NCBI GenBank assembly: GCA_964604675.1 | Contig: CAZSAT010000002.1 | Span: forward strand, 62,001 to 126,000 | Length of the DNA: 64,000 nucleotides | Direction: 5' to 3' | Source: CAZSAT01 sp964604675 | GTDB taxonomy: Bacteria; Myxococcota_A; UBA796; CAJQPC01 | Shown: positions 35,301 to 44,504 of the stretch, in pieces | Layout of the letters: every line of letters starts with the position of its first letter | Position numbering within the stretch: the first letter of the stretch is position 1 | Translations under genes and position numbers: made by a program | The notes under the pieces: generated by a model | The model's database searches: none | What the model was told of the DNA's origin: nothing | Seen by the model: only the letters and a program-made list of their open reading frames with translations

Positions 35301-37571
35301 GACGTCAACCCGGACGCCGACGAGGTGTGCGACGCCTCGAACACCGACGAAGACTGCGACGGGGTCGCCGACGACGACGACAGCTCCACCCAGAACAGCG
35401 GCAAGAGCCGCTGGTACCCGGACGACGACAGCGATGGCTTCGGCGACGACGCGGACTCGGGCTCGCTGCAGTGCGACGCCGACGCCACGTACACCACCAC
35501 CGACAACACCGACTGCGACGACGGGTCGAGCGCGATCAACACCGACGCCGACGAGGTCTGCGACGGGTCGGACACGGACGAGGACTGCGACGGCCTGAGC
35601 GACGACGACGACCCGGGGGTGCTGTCGACCGGCTTCACGACCTACTACGAGGACGCCGACAGCGACAGCTTCGGCGACGACAGCAGCGCCGGCTCGGCCC
35701 AGTGCGACGCCGACGCCACCTACGAGCTGACCGACAACAGCGACTGCGACGACGCCGACTCGGCGATCCACCCCGCCGCCGAGGAGATCTGCGACGGGTC
35801 CGACACCGACGAGGACTGCGACGGACTGAGCGACGACGACGACCCCGGCGTGCTCTCGTCGGGCTTCTCGACCTTCTACCCCGACAGCGACGACGACGGC
35901 TTCGGCAACAGCAGCAGCACCGGCTCGGCCCAGTGCGATGCCGACGCCACCTACGAGGTGCTCGACGCCACGGACTGCGACGACCTCGACAGCGCCATCA
36001 ACACCGACGCCGACGAGGTGTGCGACGCCTCGGACACCGACGAGGACTGCGATGGTCTGGCCGACGACGCGGACGCCAGCGCCCTCGCGGCCGGCAAGAC
36101 CACCTGGTACACCGACGGTGACAGCGATGCCTACGGTGACGACGCCGACGCCGGCACGGCGTACTGCGACGACCCGGGCGGCTCGGCCACGGTGCAGGGC
36201 GACTGCGACGACGGCGACGCGGCGGTGAACCCCGACGCCGACGAGGTGTGCGATGCCTCGGACACCGACGAGGACTGCGACGGCCTGGCCGACGACGCCG
36301 ATCCGGGCGTGCTGGCCTCGGGCAAGACCAGCTACTACCCGGACGTCGACCTGGACGGCTACGGCGACGACACCGACGCGGGCACCGGCTACTGCGACGA
36401 CCCGGGCGGCGCGACCACGACCGACAACACGGACTGCGACGACGGCGACTCCGGCGCCAACCCCGGCGAGACCGAGGTGTGCGACGCGCTGGACGTCGAC
36501 GAGGACTGCGACGGCCTGGCCGACGACAGCGACCTCCAGGGCGCCAGCGGTCAGGTCACGGTCTATGCCGACAGCGACGGTGACGGCTACGGGGACGACA
36601 CCGATCCGGGCTCCGCCACCTGCGACCAGGGCACGGCGTCCCTGAGTGCCGACGACTGCGACGACAGCGACCCGCTGGTGAACCCCGCGGCGGCCGACAA
36701 CACCATCGACGGGGCGGATCAGGACTGCGACGGCGCGGATGGCTGGACGATCGCAGCGCTGAGCGCGGGCGACCTGGTCATCACGGAGATCGCCAAGAAC
36801 CCGGTGGGGTCCGACAGCAGCCGTGAGTGGTGGGAGATCTACAACGCGTCTGGTGCCGACGTCGATCTCGACGGCCTCGAGGTCGTGGACGACGACGGCG
36901 ACAGCATGACCGTGAGCGGCTCCACACCGCTCTACGACGACACCTACTTCGTGTTCGGCGTCAACGACGACACCGCCACCAACGGCGGCGTGACCGTGGA
37001 CTACGAGTACCTGGTGGGCGACCTGGCCCTGGCCAACGGGCCCGACGAGCTGATCCTGCTCTCCGGCGCCCTCGAGATCGACCGGGTCGAGTACACCGAG
37101 GGTGAGTTCCCGAACGTGGACGGGGTCGGCTGGAACCTCGACCCGAGCACCCTCGATGCGACCAGCAACGACACGTCCACCAACTGGTGCTCGCCCTACA
37201 CGATCTACAACGCCTCGGGCGTCGACTACGGCACCCCCGGCTCCGACAACGACAACTGCTACACCCACGACGTCGACCTGCAGCCCGTCTGGGACACCTA
37301 CTGCTCCGGTTGCCACACCGGCGGGGGGACCAGCGGCAACCTCGATCTCGACGACGCCTACAGCAACATCGTGCTCGTCGGGAGCGACGACTTCCCGAGC
37401 ATCGATCTGGTCTCCCCCGGCGATCCGGCCAACAGCTACCTGTGGCAGAAGGTGCAGGGGACCGCGGCCACCGGGCTGCAGATGCCGCGCGGCGGGCCGT
37501 ACCTCTCGTCGGTCGACCCCGATGCCGAGCAGATGATCTACGACTGGATCCTGCAGGGCGCGGAGCAGTAG
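32343..37571 (+). CDS. MopE-like Asp/Cys-rich repeat lipoprotein with lamin-tail and c-type haem C-terminus
   Basis: 1742 residues. Signal MRLTLMAAAAHLLLLAGC (Cys18, Lys at +2) suggests an exported lipoprotein. About 1450 residues follow of repeats built on DxDGDGY and DEDCDG motifs: five or six degenerate units, then 13 better-kept units of ~76 residues with 4 Cys each, of the MopE / putative metal-binding motif family that binds calcium or copper. A lamin-tail-like domain (~1477-1636, DLVITEIAKNPVGS, EIYNASGADVDLDG) comes next, and the last ~100 residues hold CSGCH (nt 37302-37316) with downstream Met residues as in small cytochromes c. Start ATG 32343 is fixed by the signal. Likely surface-located. 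The genes at 37572 and 38819 follow at once. Confidence 0.85.
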   Translation: MRLTLMAAAAHLLLLAGCKTDWVVVDLDGDGFAMSDGDCDEADASIHPDAAETWYDGVDQNCDGNDDDADGDGFVAVAAGGDDCWDDPASIPDGYAVATGTDSAGGSLGWAQPQPAEVHPDAVDTWYDGVDQDCSGNDDFDQDGDGYRSDGYPDQQGAYGDDCVDGASLDQTFYDDDDVAIDLDAVGVAATDIHPDQDETWYDGIDVDCDGWDDYDQDGDGYRVDSECDDEDAAVFPNDATDTWYDCLDSNCDGNDGDQDGDGYVPDDYAATCDWEQFAGHDGAEDCWDDPASTPTEYTALHGKEALDPEEVFPGADDRSYDGIDADCAGDSDFDDDGDGYDTTDLSNRDGDYGEDCDDADPLVSPGQNESCSTDYDDDCDGELNDVNASGCTIFYEDRDGDSYGTTTTRCYCEAFDVYTSDNPDDCVDTGDQSAVERDGLGTSAITIPPEDVNPGATELCNEVDDDCDGRIDDDDSSVSDPWVWYADDDSDDFGDPDDSTSQCFRPGTDVLDDTDCDDTRDWVYPEAQELCDDEDLDEDCDGLAENDDLADADSSTYTTFYVDADADTFGDQDDAGTELCDATAGTPVTDHTDCDDTRDHVYPDAQELCDDEDLDEDCDGLAENDDLADSTTASRTTFYPDADDDDYGDEDSFGSSLCDATDDYPLTDSTDCDDSRSDVNPGADEVCDASDVDEDCDGTSDDDDSSVLSSGFTTFYADADADTFGDAADSDDLCDASSAYPVTDATDCDDTRDHVYPDAQELCDDEDLDEDCDGLAENDDLADADASTYTTFFPDADADGYGDESSAGSALCDATASYPLTDSTDCDDSRDDVSPGDDEVCDASDTDEDCDGLADDDDSSTLTGGMSTWYPDTDDDGQGDAASAGNLQCDADATWELTDHSDCDDSRDDIYLGGQEVCDASDTDEDCDGTADNDDASALTSSKTTFYPDADSDTFGDEADAGSAFCDATSAYPVTDSTDCDDSRDDVNPDADEVCDASNTDEDCDGVADDDDSSTQNSGKSRWYPDDDSDGFGDDADSGSLQCDADATYTTTDNTDCDDGSSAINTDADEVCDGSDTDEDCDGLSDDDDPGVLSTGFTTYYEDADSDSFGDDSSAGSAQCDADATYELTDNSDCDDADSAIHPAAEEICDGSDTDEDCDGLSDDDDPGVLSSGFSTFYPDSDDDGFGNSSSTGSAQCDADATYEVLDATDCDDLDSAINTDADEVCDASDTDEDCDGLADDADASALAAGKTTWYTDGDSDAYGDDADAGTAYCDDPGGSATVQGDCDDGDAAVNPDADEVCDASDTDEDCDGLADDADPGVLASGKTSYYPDVDLDGYGDDTDAGTGYCDDPGGATTTDNTDCDDGDSGANPGETEVCDALDVDEDCDGLADDSDLQGASGQVTVYADSDGDGYGDDTDPGSATCDQGTASLSADDCDDSDPLVNPAAADNTIDGADQDCDGADGWTIAALSAGDLVITEIAKNPVGSDSSREWWEIYNASGADVDLDGLEVVDDDGDSMTVSGSTPLYDDTYFVFGVNDDTATNGGVTVDYEYLVGDLALANGPDELILLSGALEIDRVEYTEGEFPNVDGVGWNLDPSTLDATSNDTSTNWCSPYTIYNASGVDYGTPGSDNDNCYTHDVDLQPVWDTYCSGCHTGGGTSGNLDLDDAYSNIVLVGSDDFPSIDLVSPGDPANSYLWQKVQGTAATGLQMPRGGPYLSSVDPDAEQMIYDWILQGAEQ
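33722..36690 (+). repeat. Tandem array of 13 MopE-type units, ~76 codons (~228 nt) each
   Basis: Units alternate [acidic loop]-EVCDxxDxDEDCDG-LADDDD-[~20 residues ending YADxDxDxFGD]-CDA...DCDD. Units vary in sequence but keep their frame. A sampled unit has 22 Asp in 76 residues. The strong GAC bias also leaves the opposite strand open for more than 5 kb. Confidence 0.85.
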
Positions 37572-38831
37572 ATGATCGCCCTCGTCCTCGCCACGGCGCT
37601 CGCTGACGACTGCGCCGAGCGCCTGTCCGCCGACGACTACCGCGAGCGCGTGCAGGCGTTGACGCGGGCCCTCGGCGGCGCCGACGACCTGACCACGGAG
37701 GTCGAGGCGGTCGCGTCCGCCGTGGACTGCGTGGACGGAGCCATCGGCATCTCGGATGCTGCGGCGTTCCTGGCGCTACGAGGCGCGTGGACGGCGATGA
37801 GCGAGGCCCCCGACGAGGCCAGCGTGCAGCGGGACCTCGTCAGCGCCTGGCGCATCGGCGGCGGCGCGGTGTGGGACCCGGCGGCCTTCGCCCACGCAGA
37901 GGAACGCTGGACCGCGGCCACCGACGCTCCGGACCAGTTCGCGGAGCTCGACCTCGACTTCGTGCACCCGCCCGACTTCCTGATCCTCGATGGCGGGATC
38001 GAGTACGACCTCGGCCCCCGCGACGTGCTGTCGGGCTGGCACCTGTTGCAGTGGCAGACGGCGGTGGGCTGGTCCGGCAGGTGGTTGTTGCTCGAAGACG
38101 GCGGCAGCCTGGCCTTTCCGGGGGAGGACCAGCCGCAACTGCCCACGGTGAGCTTCGGAGACGGCGAAGCGGGCAGCGAGCCGGCGGCCGTGATCGAGTC
38201 CACGCAGAAGGCCCCCCGCGAGCGCACGGAGCGCGACCCGCCGAAGCCGTGGGCCGAGGTCGCGGCCGGCGCGCTTCGCTACAACGCCGACACCTCGGAT
38301 GGCTTCACCGTCTGGCAAGGGAGCGCTCTGGCGCCCACGGCGCGTGCGGCTGGCCGCTTCCCGATCTGGGGGCCCCTGATGGTCGGCGCCCAGGCGCGGG
38401 TGGGCCCTGGATCCTCGGGCGCCAGGCCTGGTTTCGCCAGCGGTGCGGCAGCCCTCGCCGGTGCCGGGATCGATGTCGGAGTGGTGCTCGAGGCCGACGT
38501 CGGGGTGGGCGTGGGCAGCTTGCCGGCGGCGGTCGCGGTCGACGAGCAGGCCGCTGCGCCGGGCTTCGAGGGCAGCCTCGCGTTGATGCCCCTGGGCCGG
38601 TTGGGCGTGACCTACCGTGCAGCGCTGACGCTCACCGGTGAGGTGCAGGCCTCGATGAAGGGCGACGGCACGGAGCTCGAAGGTGCGCTCGGTGCTGCGT
38701 GGGACCAGGGCGCCATCGCCCCGGGAGCCTGGCTCCGCGGCGGCACGCTCACTCGGCCAGGGGTGCTCCCGGACCATCCCGAGCGCTACGCGTGGCTCGG
38801 CCTCGAGGTGGGGGGACGGTGGGCCCTCTGA
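37572..38831 (+). CDS. Secreted uncharacterised protein, possible outer-membrane beta structure
   Basis: 419 residues. MIALVLATALA then DDC is a short signal with no basic residue. The first half is helical and acidic (VQALTRALGGADDLTTEVE; a WHLLQWQTAVGWSG segment at ~155), and the second half is Gly/Ala-rich with alternating patterns (VGVVLEADVGVGVGS, LGRLGVTYRAALTLTGEVQA) like a transmembrane beta-barrel, ending GGRWAL. Family not recognised. It begins directly after the stop of the MopE gene and overlaps the next gene by 13 nt, so the three are one transcript and are probably exported together. Confidence 0.7.
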   Translation: MIALVLATALADDCAERLSADDYRERVQALTRALGGADDLTTEVEAVASAVDCVDGAIGISDAAAFLALRGAWTAMSEAPDEASVQRDLVSAWRIGGGAVWDPAAFAHAEERWTAATDAPDQFAELDLDFVHPPDFLILDGGIEYDLGPRDVLSGWHLLQWQTAVGWSGRWLLLEDGGSLAFPGEDQPQLPTVSFGDGEAGSEPAAVIESTQKAPRERTERDPPKPWAEVAAGALRYNADTSDGFTVWQGSALAPTARAAGRFPIWGPLMVGAQARVGPGSSGARPGFASGAAALAGAGIDVGVVLEADVGVGVGSLPAAVAVDEQAAAPGFEGSLALMPLGRLGVTYRAALTLTGEVQASMKGDGTELEGALGAAWDQGAIAPGAWLRGGTLTRPGVLPDHPERYAWLGLEVGGRWAL

Positions 38832-41800
38832 CCCTGGTGCTGGCGCTCGCGTGCGACCCCGTGTGGGTGGCGGGCCTCGACGAGGACGGCGACGGCTGGG
38901 GGCGGCACGAGGGGGACTGCGCCGACCTCGACGCGAGCGTGTACCCCGGCGCCGAAGAGACCTGGTACGACGGCGTGGACCAGGACTGTGACGGCAACGA
39001 CGACGACGCGGACGGCGACGGTCATCCGGTCGACCAGGACTGCGACGATCACGACCCGGAGGTCTTCCCGGGCGCCGATGAGCTTCCCTACGACGGGGTG
39101 GACCAGGACTGCGACGGCGAAGACCTGGTCGACGTCGACGGCGACGGCTTCGACCTCGACTCGGACTGCGACGACGACGACCCCGCGGTGAACCCCGACG
39201 CGAGCGATGCCTGCTACGACGGGGTGGACTCCGACTGCGATGGCTGGAGCGACCAGGACTGCGACCGGGACGGTGTGGATCTCGCGGAGGACTGCGACGA
39301 CGGGGACCCCGCCGTGCTGCCCGGCGCCGACGACGTGCTCTACGACTGCGTCGACGCCGACTGCGACGGCAACGACGGCGACGGCGACGGCGACGGCTAC
39401 GTCTCCGACGGCTACGCGTTGGACTGCGCAGGCTGGGCCGAGCTCGCGGGCCACGAAGGGGCGGGCGACTGCGACGATGGTGATGCCACGGTGCACCCCG
39501 CGGCCACGGAGGTCTGGTACGACAACGTCGACCAGGACTGCGCGGGGGACGACGACTTCGACGCCGACGCCGACGGCTACGACACGGTGTCCGACTGCGA
39601 CGACTCCGATCCCGGCATCTCGCCCGGCGCCTACGAAGCGTGCGACGCCGACGACGTGGACGAGGACTGCGACGGCGACACCAACGACGCCAGCGCCTTG
39701 GGCTGCACGCTCTTCTACGTCGACGGCGACGGCGACAGCTACGGCGGCGCCAGCTCCGCCTGCTACTGCGACGCCACGGACATCTACCAGGTGGCCGTGA
39801 GCGGGGACTGCGACGACGCGTCGGCGTCGGTGAACCCCTCCGCCTCGGAGCTCTGGTACGACGGCATCGACCAGGACTGCGATGGCGGCAGCGACTACGA
39901 CGCCGACGGCGATGGCTTCGACAGCGACCTCTTCGGGGGGGACGACTGCGACGACACGGACACCAGCTACGCGCCCGGCGCCGACGAGTACTGCGAGGGC
40001 ACCGACGAAGACTGCGACGGTGCGGTGGACGAAGCCGGGGTGGTCGACGGCATCCCGTTCTACGTGGACTTCGACGTCGACGGCTACGGCGACAGCTCGA
40101 CCGCTCGGACCACCTACTGCGAGGACCCGGGCGCCGGCTGGTCCACCAACGCGCTCGACTGCGACGACCTCGACGCGAGCGTGCACCCGAACCAGGCGGA
40201 GCGGTGCGACACGGGCGGCGTGGACGAGGACTGCGATGGCTGGGTCGACGACGACGACACGGGGCTGGACACCGCCACGGCCGCGCTCTGGTGGGCGGAC
40301 GCCGATGGCGATGGGTACGGCACCGACACGGGCGACCACTGGTGCACGGCACCCTCCGGCTGGGCGGCGCTCGCCGGCGACTGCAACGACCTGCGCGCAG
40401 ACGTGAGCCCGGAGGGCACCGAGGCGTGCGACTCCGGGATCAGCGACGAGGACTGCGACGGGCTGTTCGACGGCGACGATCCGGATCTGGCGGACACCAC
40501 CTGGCACCCCGACGCGGACTTCGACGGCTACGGCGACGCGAGCGACACCGGCGTGGTCGGCTGCTCCCCCGGGCCGCTCTGGGTGGCCGACGCCACCGAC
40601 TGCGACGACGCGGACGGCGCCATCCACCCGGGTGCCACGGAGGTGTGCGGCGGTGTCGACGAGGACTGCGACGGCCTGATCGACGACGACGACACGGGCG
40701 TGGACCTCTCGACCGTGCTCGACTGGTTCCTCGACGGCGACGGCGACGGCTACGGCGAGGAGCCCGAGACCGGCTGGGTCGACGCCGACGACACCGGCGA
40801 CACCGGCGCGTACGGCGTGGTGAACGCGGTCGTGGCGTGCTCGTCGCCGGGCAGCGGGTACGTGACCGACAGCACCGACTGCGACGACGAGGACGCGGCC
40901 GTGAACCCCGCCGCCACCGAGGTGTGCGACGCGAGCGACGTGGACGAAGACTGCGACGGCCTGGCCGACGACGCGGACCCGGACGTGGACACGGGCACCT
41001 TCTCGACGACCTGGGTGGACGGCGACGGCGACGGCTTCGGCGACGCTAGCACCTCGCTCGCCGCCTGCGACCCCGCGAGCGGCTACGCGAGCATGGCGGG
41101 GGACTGCGACGACGGGGCCGCCGACGTGAACCCGGACGCCGACGAGGTCTGCGACACCGGCGACGTGGACGAGGACTGCGACGGCCTGAGCGACGACGAC
41201 GACGACTCGGTCCTCCAGACCTCGTACCTGGCCTGGTACCTGGACGACGACGGCGACGGGTACGGCACCAGCACCGCCACGGCCACCTGCGACGCGACCG
41301 GTTCCTACTCGGCCAGCGAGGCCGGCGACTGCGACGACGCGGACGCGACGGTGAGCCCAGGGGCGGCCGAGGTCTGCCTCGACGGCATCGACAACGACTG
41401 CGACGGCACCTCGAACGCGTGCGCGGCGCTGGGGTCGGTGGACCTCTCGGGCGCCGACGCGCGCCGCACCGGCGGCGCGAACCTCGACTCGGCCGGCAAC
41501 GCCGTGGCGGGGGTGGGTGACGTCGACGGCGACGGCTTCGACGACGTGCTGATCGGTGCCTACCTGGACGACGTGGCGGTGTCCAACGGGGGGGCGGCCT
41601 ACCTCCATGCCGGCCCGCTCTCGGGCGATGCTGCGCTGTCCACGGGCTTCGCCACGCTCACCGGCGTGGACGGCGGGGACTCGGCTGGGTGGGCCCTGGC
41701 TGGCGCGGGTGATGTCGACGATGATGGTCTCGACGATCTGCTCGTGGCCGCCTACACGTCCGACCATTCAGCCACCGATGGCGGTGCGGTCTACCTGCTC

Positions 41801-42772
41801 ACCGGCATCACCAGCGGCACACTCGGGCTGGACGAGGCGGTCGGGTTGCTGGCTGGCGCCGAGAGCTCGGTGCGGCTCGGCTCCGCCGTGGTGGCGCTCT
41901 CCGACACCAGCGGCGACGGCGTGACCGACTTTGCTGCTGGCGCGTACTACGAGTCGACCGCAGGATCGCGGGCCGGAGCCGTCTTCGTGACCTACGGGCC
42001 CCTCGACGCGGAGCGGAGCTCGGCGGACGCCGACGCGTTCCTCAAGGGCGAGGCCGCTGGCGACTACGCGGGCCTGGCCCTCGCGGGCGGCGACGCCAAC
42101 GGCGACGGCACCTCCGACCTGCTGATCGGCGCCTACCTCAACGACGAGAACGGCGTCGAAGCGGGCCGCGCGTACCTGATGCTCGGACCGCTGTCGGGCG
42201 AGGTGTCCCTGGGCACCTCCGACGCCACCGTGGAGGGCACGGGCGCTGGCGACCACGTGGGCGTGGCGCTCGCCCTGGCCGACGTCGACGGCGATGGCCA
42301 GGACGATCTCGTGACGGGCGCGAGCGGCACCGACACCACCGACAGCGACGCGGGCACGGTCTACGTGTTCCTGAGCTCGACCTCGGGGGACTACGACGCG
42401 GCCGAGGCCGACGCGATGCTCGAGGGCAGCGCCGCAGACGACGCGGCGGGTAGCGCGGTCGCGAACGCCGGCGACGTGGACGGTGACGGCCGCGACGACC
42501 TCCTGATCGGCGCGCCCGGCGAGGACAGCACCGACACCGACGCGGGCGCGGCCTACCTCGTGTTGGGCCCGGTGTCGGGGACCTCGCTGTTGTCGGATGC
42601 CGCCGCCGTGTTGCTGGGCGAAGCGGCCGGCGACGAAGCGGGAAGCGCCGTGGCCGGCGCCGGGGATGTGGATGGCGACGGCGCCGGCGACCTGCTGGTC
42701 GGGGCGCCGCTCGCAGACGATGCCTTCACCAACGCCGGCGCGGCCTACGTCGTGTTCGGCGGAGCGCTGTGA
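38819..42772 (+). CDS. MopE-like repeat protein with seven FG-GAP repeats, probable lipoprotein
   Basis: 1317 residues. GTG start gives VGPLTLVLALAC, a short lipoprotein-like signal with Asp at +2. Residues ~20-880 contain MopE-type units (DGDGY, DEDCDG, GADEVCD) spaced more irregularly than in the 32343 gene. The last ~430 residues carry seven FG-GAP repeats (GVGDVDGDGFDDVLIGAY, GAGDVDDDGLDDLLVAAY, DTSGDGVTDFAAGAY and so on), which fold as a calcium-binding beta propeller, as in integrin alpha subunits. Adhesin or matrix-binding role is inferred. The long upstream frame to 38699 is not used. It overlaps the previous gene by 13 nt and ends 31 nt before the convergent GT gene. Confidence 0.82.
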   Translation: MGPLTLVLALACDPVWVAGLDEDGDGWGRHEGDCADLDASVYPGAEETWYDGVDQDCDGNDDDADGDGHPVDQDCDDHDPEVFPGADELPYDGVDQDCDGEDLVDVDGDGFDLDSDCDDDDPAVNPDASDACYDGVDSDCDGWSDQDCDRDGVDLAEDCDDGDPAVLPGADDVLYDCVDADCDGNDGDGDGDGYVSDGYALDCAGWAELAGHEGAGDCDDGDATVHPAATEVWYDNVDQDCAGDDDFDADADGYDTVSDCDDSDPGISPGAYEACDADDVDEDCDGDTNDASALGCTLFYVDGDGDSYGGASSACYCDATDIYQVAVSGDCDDASASVNPSASELWYDGIDQDCDGGSDYDADGDGFDSDLFGGDDCDDTDTSYAPGADEYCEGTDEDCDGAVDEAGVVDGIPFYVDFDVDGYGDSSTARTTYCEDPGAGWSTNALDCDDLDASVHPNQAERCDTGGVDEDCDGWVDDDDTGLDTATAALWWADADGDGYGTDTGDHWCTAPSGWAALAGDCNDLRADVSPEGTEACDSGISDEDCDGLFDGDDPDLADTTWHPDADFDGYGDASDTGVVGCSPGPLWVADATDCDDADGAIHPGATEVCGGVDEDCDGLIDDDDTGVDLSTVLDWFLDGDGDGYGEEPETGWVDADDTGDTGAYGVVNAVVACSSPGSGYVTDSTDCDDEDAAVNPAATEVCDASDVDEDCDGLADDADPDVDTGTFSTTWVDGDGDGFGDASTSLAACDPASGYASMAGDCDDGAADVNPDADEVCDTGDVDEDCDGLSDDDDDSVLQTSYLAWYLDDDGDGYGTSTATATCDATGSYSASEAGDCDDADATVSPGAAEVCLDGIDNDCDGTSNACAALGSVDLSGADARRTGGANLDSAGNAVAGVGDVDGDGFDDVLIGAYLDDVAVSNGGAAYLHAGPLSGDAALSTGFATLTGVDGGDSAGWALAGAGDVDDDGLDDLLVAAYTSDHSATDGGAVYLLTGITSGTLGLDEAVGLLAGAESSVRLGSAVVALSDTSGDGVTDFAAGAYYESTAGSRAGAVFVTYGPLDAERSSADADAFLKGEAAGDYAGLALAGGDANGDGTSDLLIGAYLNDENGVEAGRAYLMLGPLSGEVSLGTSDATVEGTGAGDHVGVALALADVDGDGQDDLVTGASGTDTTDSDAGTVYVFLSSTSGDYDAAEADAMLEGSAADDAAGSAVANAGDVDGDGRDDLLIGAPGEDSTDTDAGAAYLVLGPVSGTSLLSDAAAVLLGEAAGDEAGSAVAGAGDVDGDGAGDLLVGAPLADDAFTNAGAAYVVFGGAL

Positions 42773-42803
42773 CCGGAGCTCTGGCGGCGGCTCCTGCGCA
42801 GGG

Positions 42804-44504
42804 TCAGAGGCCGAGCAGCTCCTTCACCTCGTCGCGCTTCGCGAGCTTCGGATCCTTCGCCACCACGGCGCGCGCTTCGCTCTCCCGCCCGGCCTCGACC
42901 AGCGCTCGCACGTAGCGAACGCCGGTGCCCGTGCGCGGTCCGGGCACCCGGTAGGCCCCGCCCCAGGCCTCTGCGGCGCAGTCGAGCTTGCCGGCCTCGG
43001 CGCAGGCCGACGCCATGGCCTTCAGGGTCGGGTAGCTGTCGGGAAAGGTCGACAACAGCTGCGCGAGCTTCTCGATCCCGGCGTCGGTCTTGCCCTGACG
43101 GAGCAGGGACTCCCCCCACCAGTTGAGCGCGGAGAGGTCGCCCGGGTCTTCGCTGACGGCGTAGGCGTAGAGGACCTCGGCGCGCTCCCAGTCCTGGTCG
43201 GCGTAGGCGAAGTTCGCCTCGACGTGGGCGCACCACCCGGGGTTGAAGGCGGTGACCCGGTCCACGGGCAGCCACGGCAGGGCGGCCAGACCCGCGAAGA
43301 GCACGGCGCTGCGCGGCCGGATGCCGCTGCGCAGTGCACGGCCTGCCGCGAGCACCCCCCGAGCGCCTAACAGCGCCACCACCGGCCAGGTGGCCACCCG
43401 GTAGCGGTCGGCGACCAAGTACAGGATCATCGGCAGGTGCAGCGCCCCCCAGGAGAGCACCAGCAGGCGCCCGCGCGCGGTTCCCAGGAGCTGGAGCGCG
43501 CCCAGCACGGCGAAGGGGAAGACCCATCCGTAGCGCACGGGCAGCCGACCCAGGAACGCCAGCTCCGGCTCTGCGGTGCGGCAGCGGTAGTCCTCGTTGC
43601 GCGGGATCTCGCGGTCGTTCACCGACCAGAGGGTCTTGGTGGCCAGGGCGGTGAGCCACGCGCCGGGCGCCTCGCCGATCTCGGCCCAGGCCCGTTGCGA
43701 CCAGTAGTCGTTGCGCTCGAAGCTGTCGCGGCGGTGGGGTTCGGCCTCCAGGGCGAGCTGCCGGAAGGGCAGGCCGGCCTTCAGGAACGCCGTGTGCTTC
43801 CAGTCCGGGTTGTTGCCCAAGTAGAAGTTGATGCCCGAGTTGTGGGAGACCAGCGCCACCTGGTCGAAGCGCACGGCGTTGGACACCGTGGTGGGCGCGA
43901 GGCCCAGTCCGACCCCGACGAGGGCGAAGAGCGCGGCCTTCCGGGTGTGGGTCCAGGCCGCCCAGCCGACCAGCACCCCACAGGCCAGGAGGTAGGTCGG
44001 GTGCACGCTCGCGGCCACCCCGAGCAGCAGGCCGGCCGGCACCAGCTTCTGGCGGTCGGCCAACAGCAGGGCGCCTGCGAGGCACGCGCAGGTCACGGCG
44101 GGCGTGAGCAGGTCGAGCTCGAAGAGCACCGGCGTGGCGTAGAGCGCGTAGAGCGCGCCGGCGAGCGGTCCGAGCCAACCCCCGTCGTGGAAGCGATCGC
44201 CGAGCCGGATGATCAGGCCCGTGGTGAGCAGTCCGAGCCCGACCTGGGCGATCCGCACCACCTGCATGCTGGCGTCGCCGCCAGTGGCGCCGAAGAGCCA
44301 GGAGAGCAGGTAGGGGTAGGCGGGCGGCTGGTAGTAGCCCGACGCGAAGGGGTCCTTGTCGGCGAGCAGCTGCCGAGCCTGGTCCCAGTAGGTGTACGCG
44401 TCCACCAGCGGGCTGTCGGCGTAGCCGGTGTGGCCGATGCCGAGGAGCCCTGCGACCCGGACGGCCGCGGCCACTCCGAGCACTGCCCAGCCGAGGCGAC
44501 TCAC
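42804..44504 (-). CDS. GT-C glycosyltransferase (ArnT/PMT-like) with C-terminal TPR
   Basis: 566 residues. About 10 membrane helices; a DAYTYWDQAR acidic motif in the first extracytoplasmic loop after the first helix, and SGYYQPPAYPYLL, are typical of glycosyltransferase family 39-type enzymes that use polyprenyl-phosphate sugars. Residues ~455-566 form soluble helices with TPR features (SALNWWGESLLRQGKTDAGIEKL, ACAEAGKLDCAAEAW). Start GTG 44504 overlaps the stop of the cNMP gene (GTGA). A sugar-to-lipid or protein O-glycosylation role is inferred; acceptor unknown. Confidence 0.8.
   Translation of the reverse strand: MSRLGWAVLGVAAAVRVAGLLGIGHTGYADSPLVDAYTYWDQARQLLADKDPFASGYYQPPAYPYLLSWLFGATGGDASMQVVRIAQVGLGLLTTGLIIRLGDRFHDGGWLGPLAGALYALYATPVLFELDLLTPAVTCACLAGALLLADRQKLVPAGLLLGVAASVHPTYLLACGVLVGWAAWTHTRKAALFALVGVGLGLAPTTVSNAVRFDQVALVSHNSGINFYLGNNPDWKHTAFLKAGLPFRQLALEAEPHRRDSFERNDYWSQRAWAEIGEAPGAWLTALATKTLWSVNDREIPRNEDYRCRTAEPELAFLGRLPVRYGWVFPFAVLGALQLLGTARGRLLVLSWGALHLPMILYLVADRYRVATWPVVALLGARGVLAAGRALRSGIRPRSAVLFAGLAALPWLPVDRVTAFNPGWCAHVEANFAYADQDWERAEVLYAYAVSEDPGDLSALNWWGESLLRQGKTDAGIEKLAQLLSTFPDSYPTLKAMASACAEAGKLDCAAEAWGGAYRVPGPRTGTGVRYVRALVEAGRESEARAVVAKDPKLAKRDEVKELLGL

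Noticed and set aside
33722..36690. Repeat array considered as CRISPR
   Set aside because: Units of ~228 nt in one reading frame encode a protein; no short repeats with unique spacers.
31728..37316. Open minus-strand frame longer than 5.5 kb
   Set aside because: It is the antisense of the GAC-rich MopE repeats, has a Val/Gly/Ala composition without domains, and codon positions fit the plus strand.
38786..41767. Long open minus-strand frame
   Set aside because: Antisense of the second MopE-like gene; same compositional cause.
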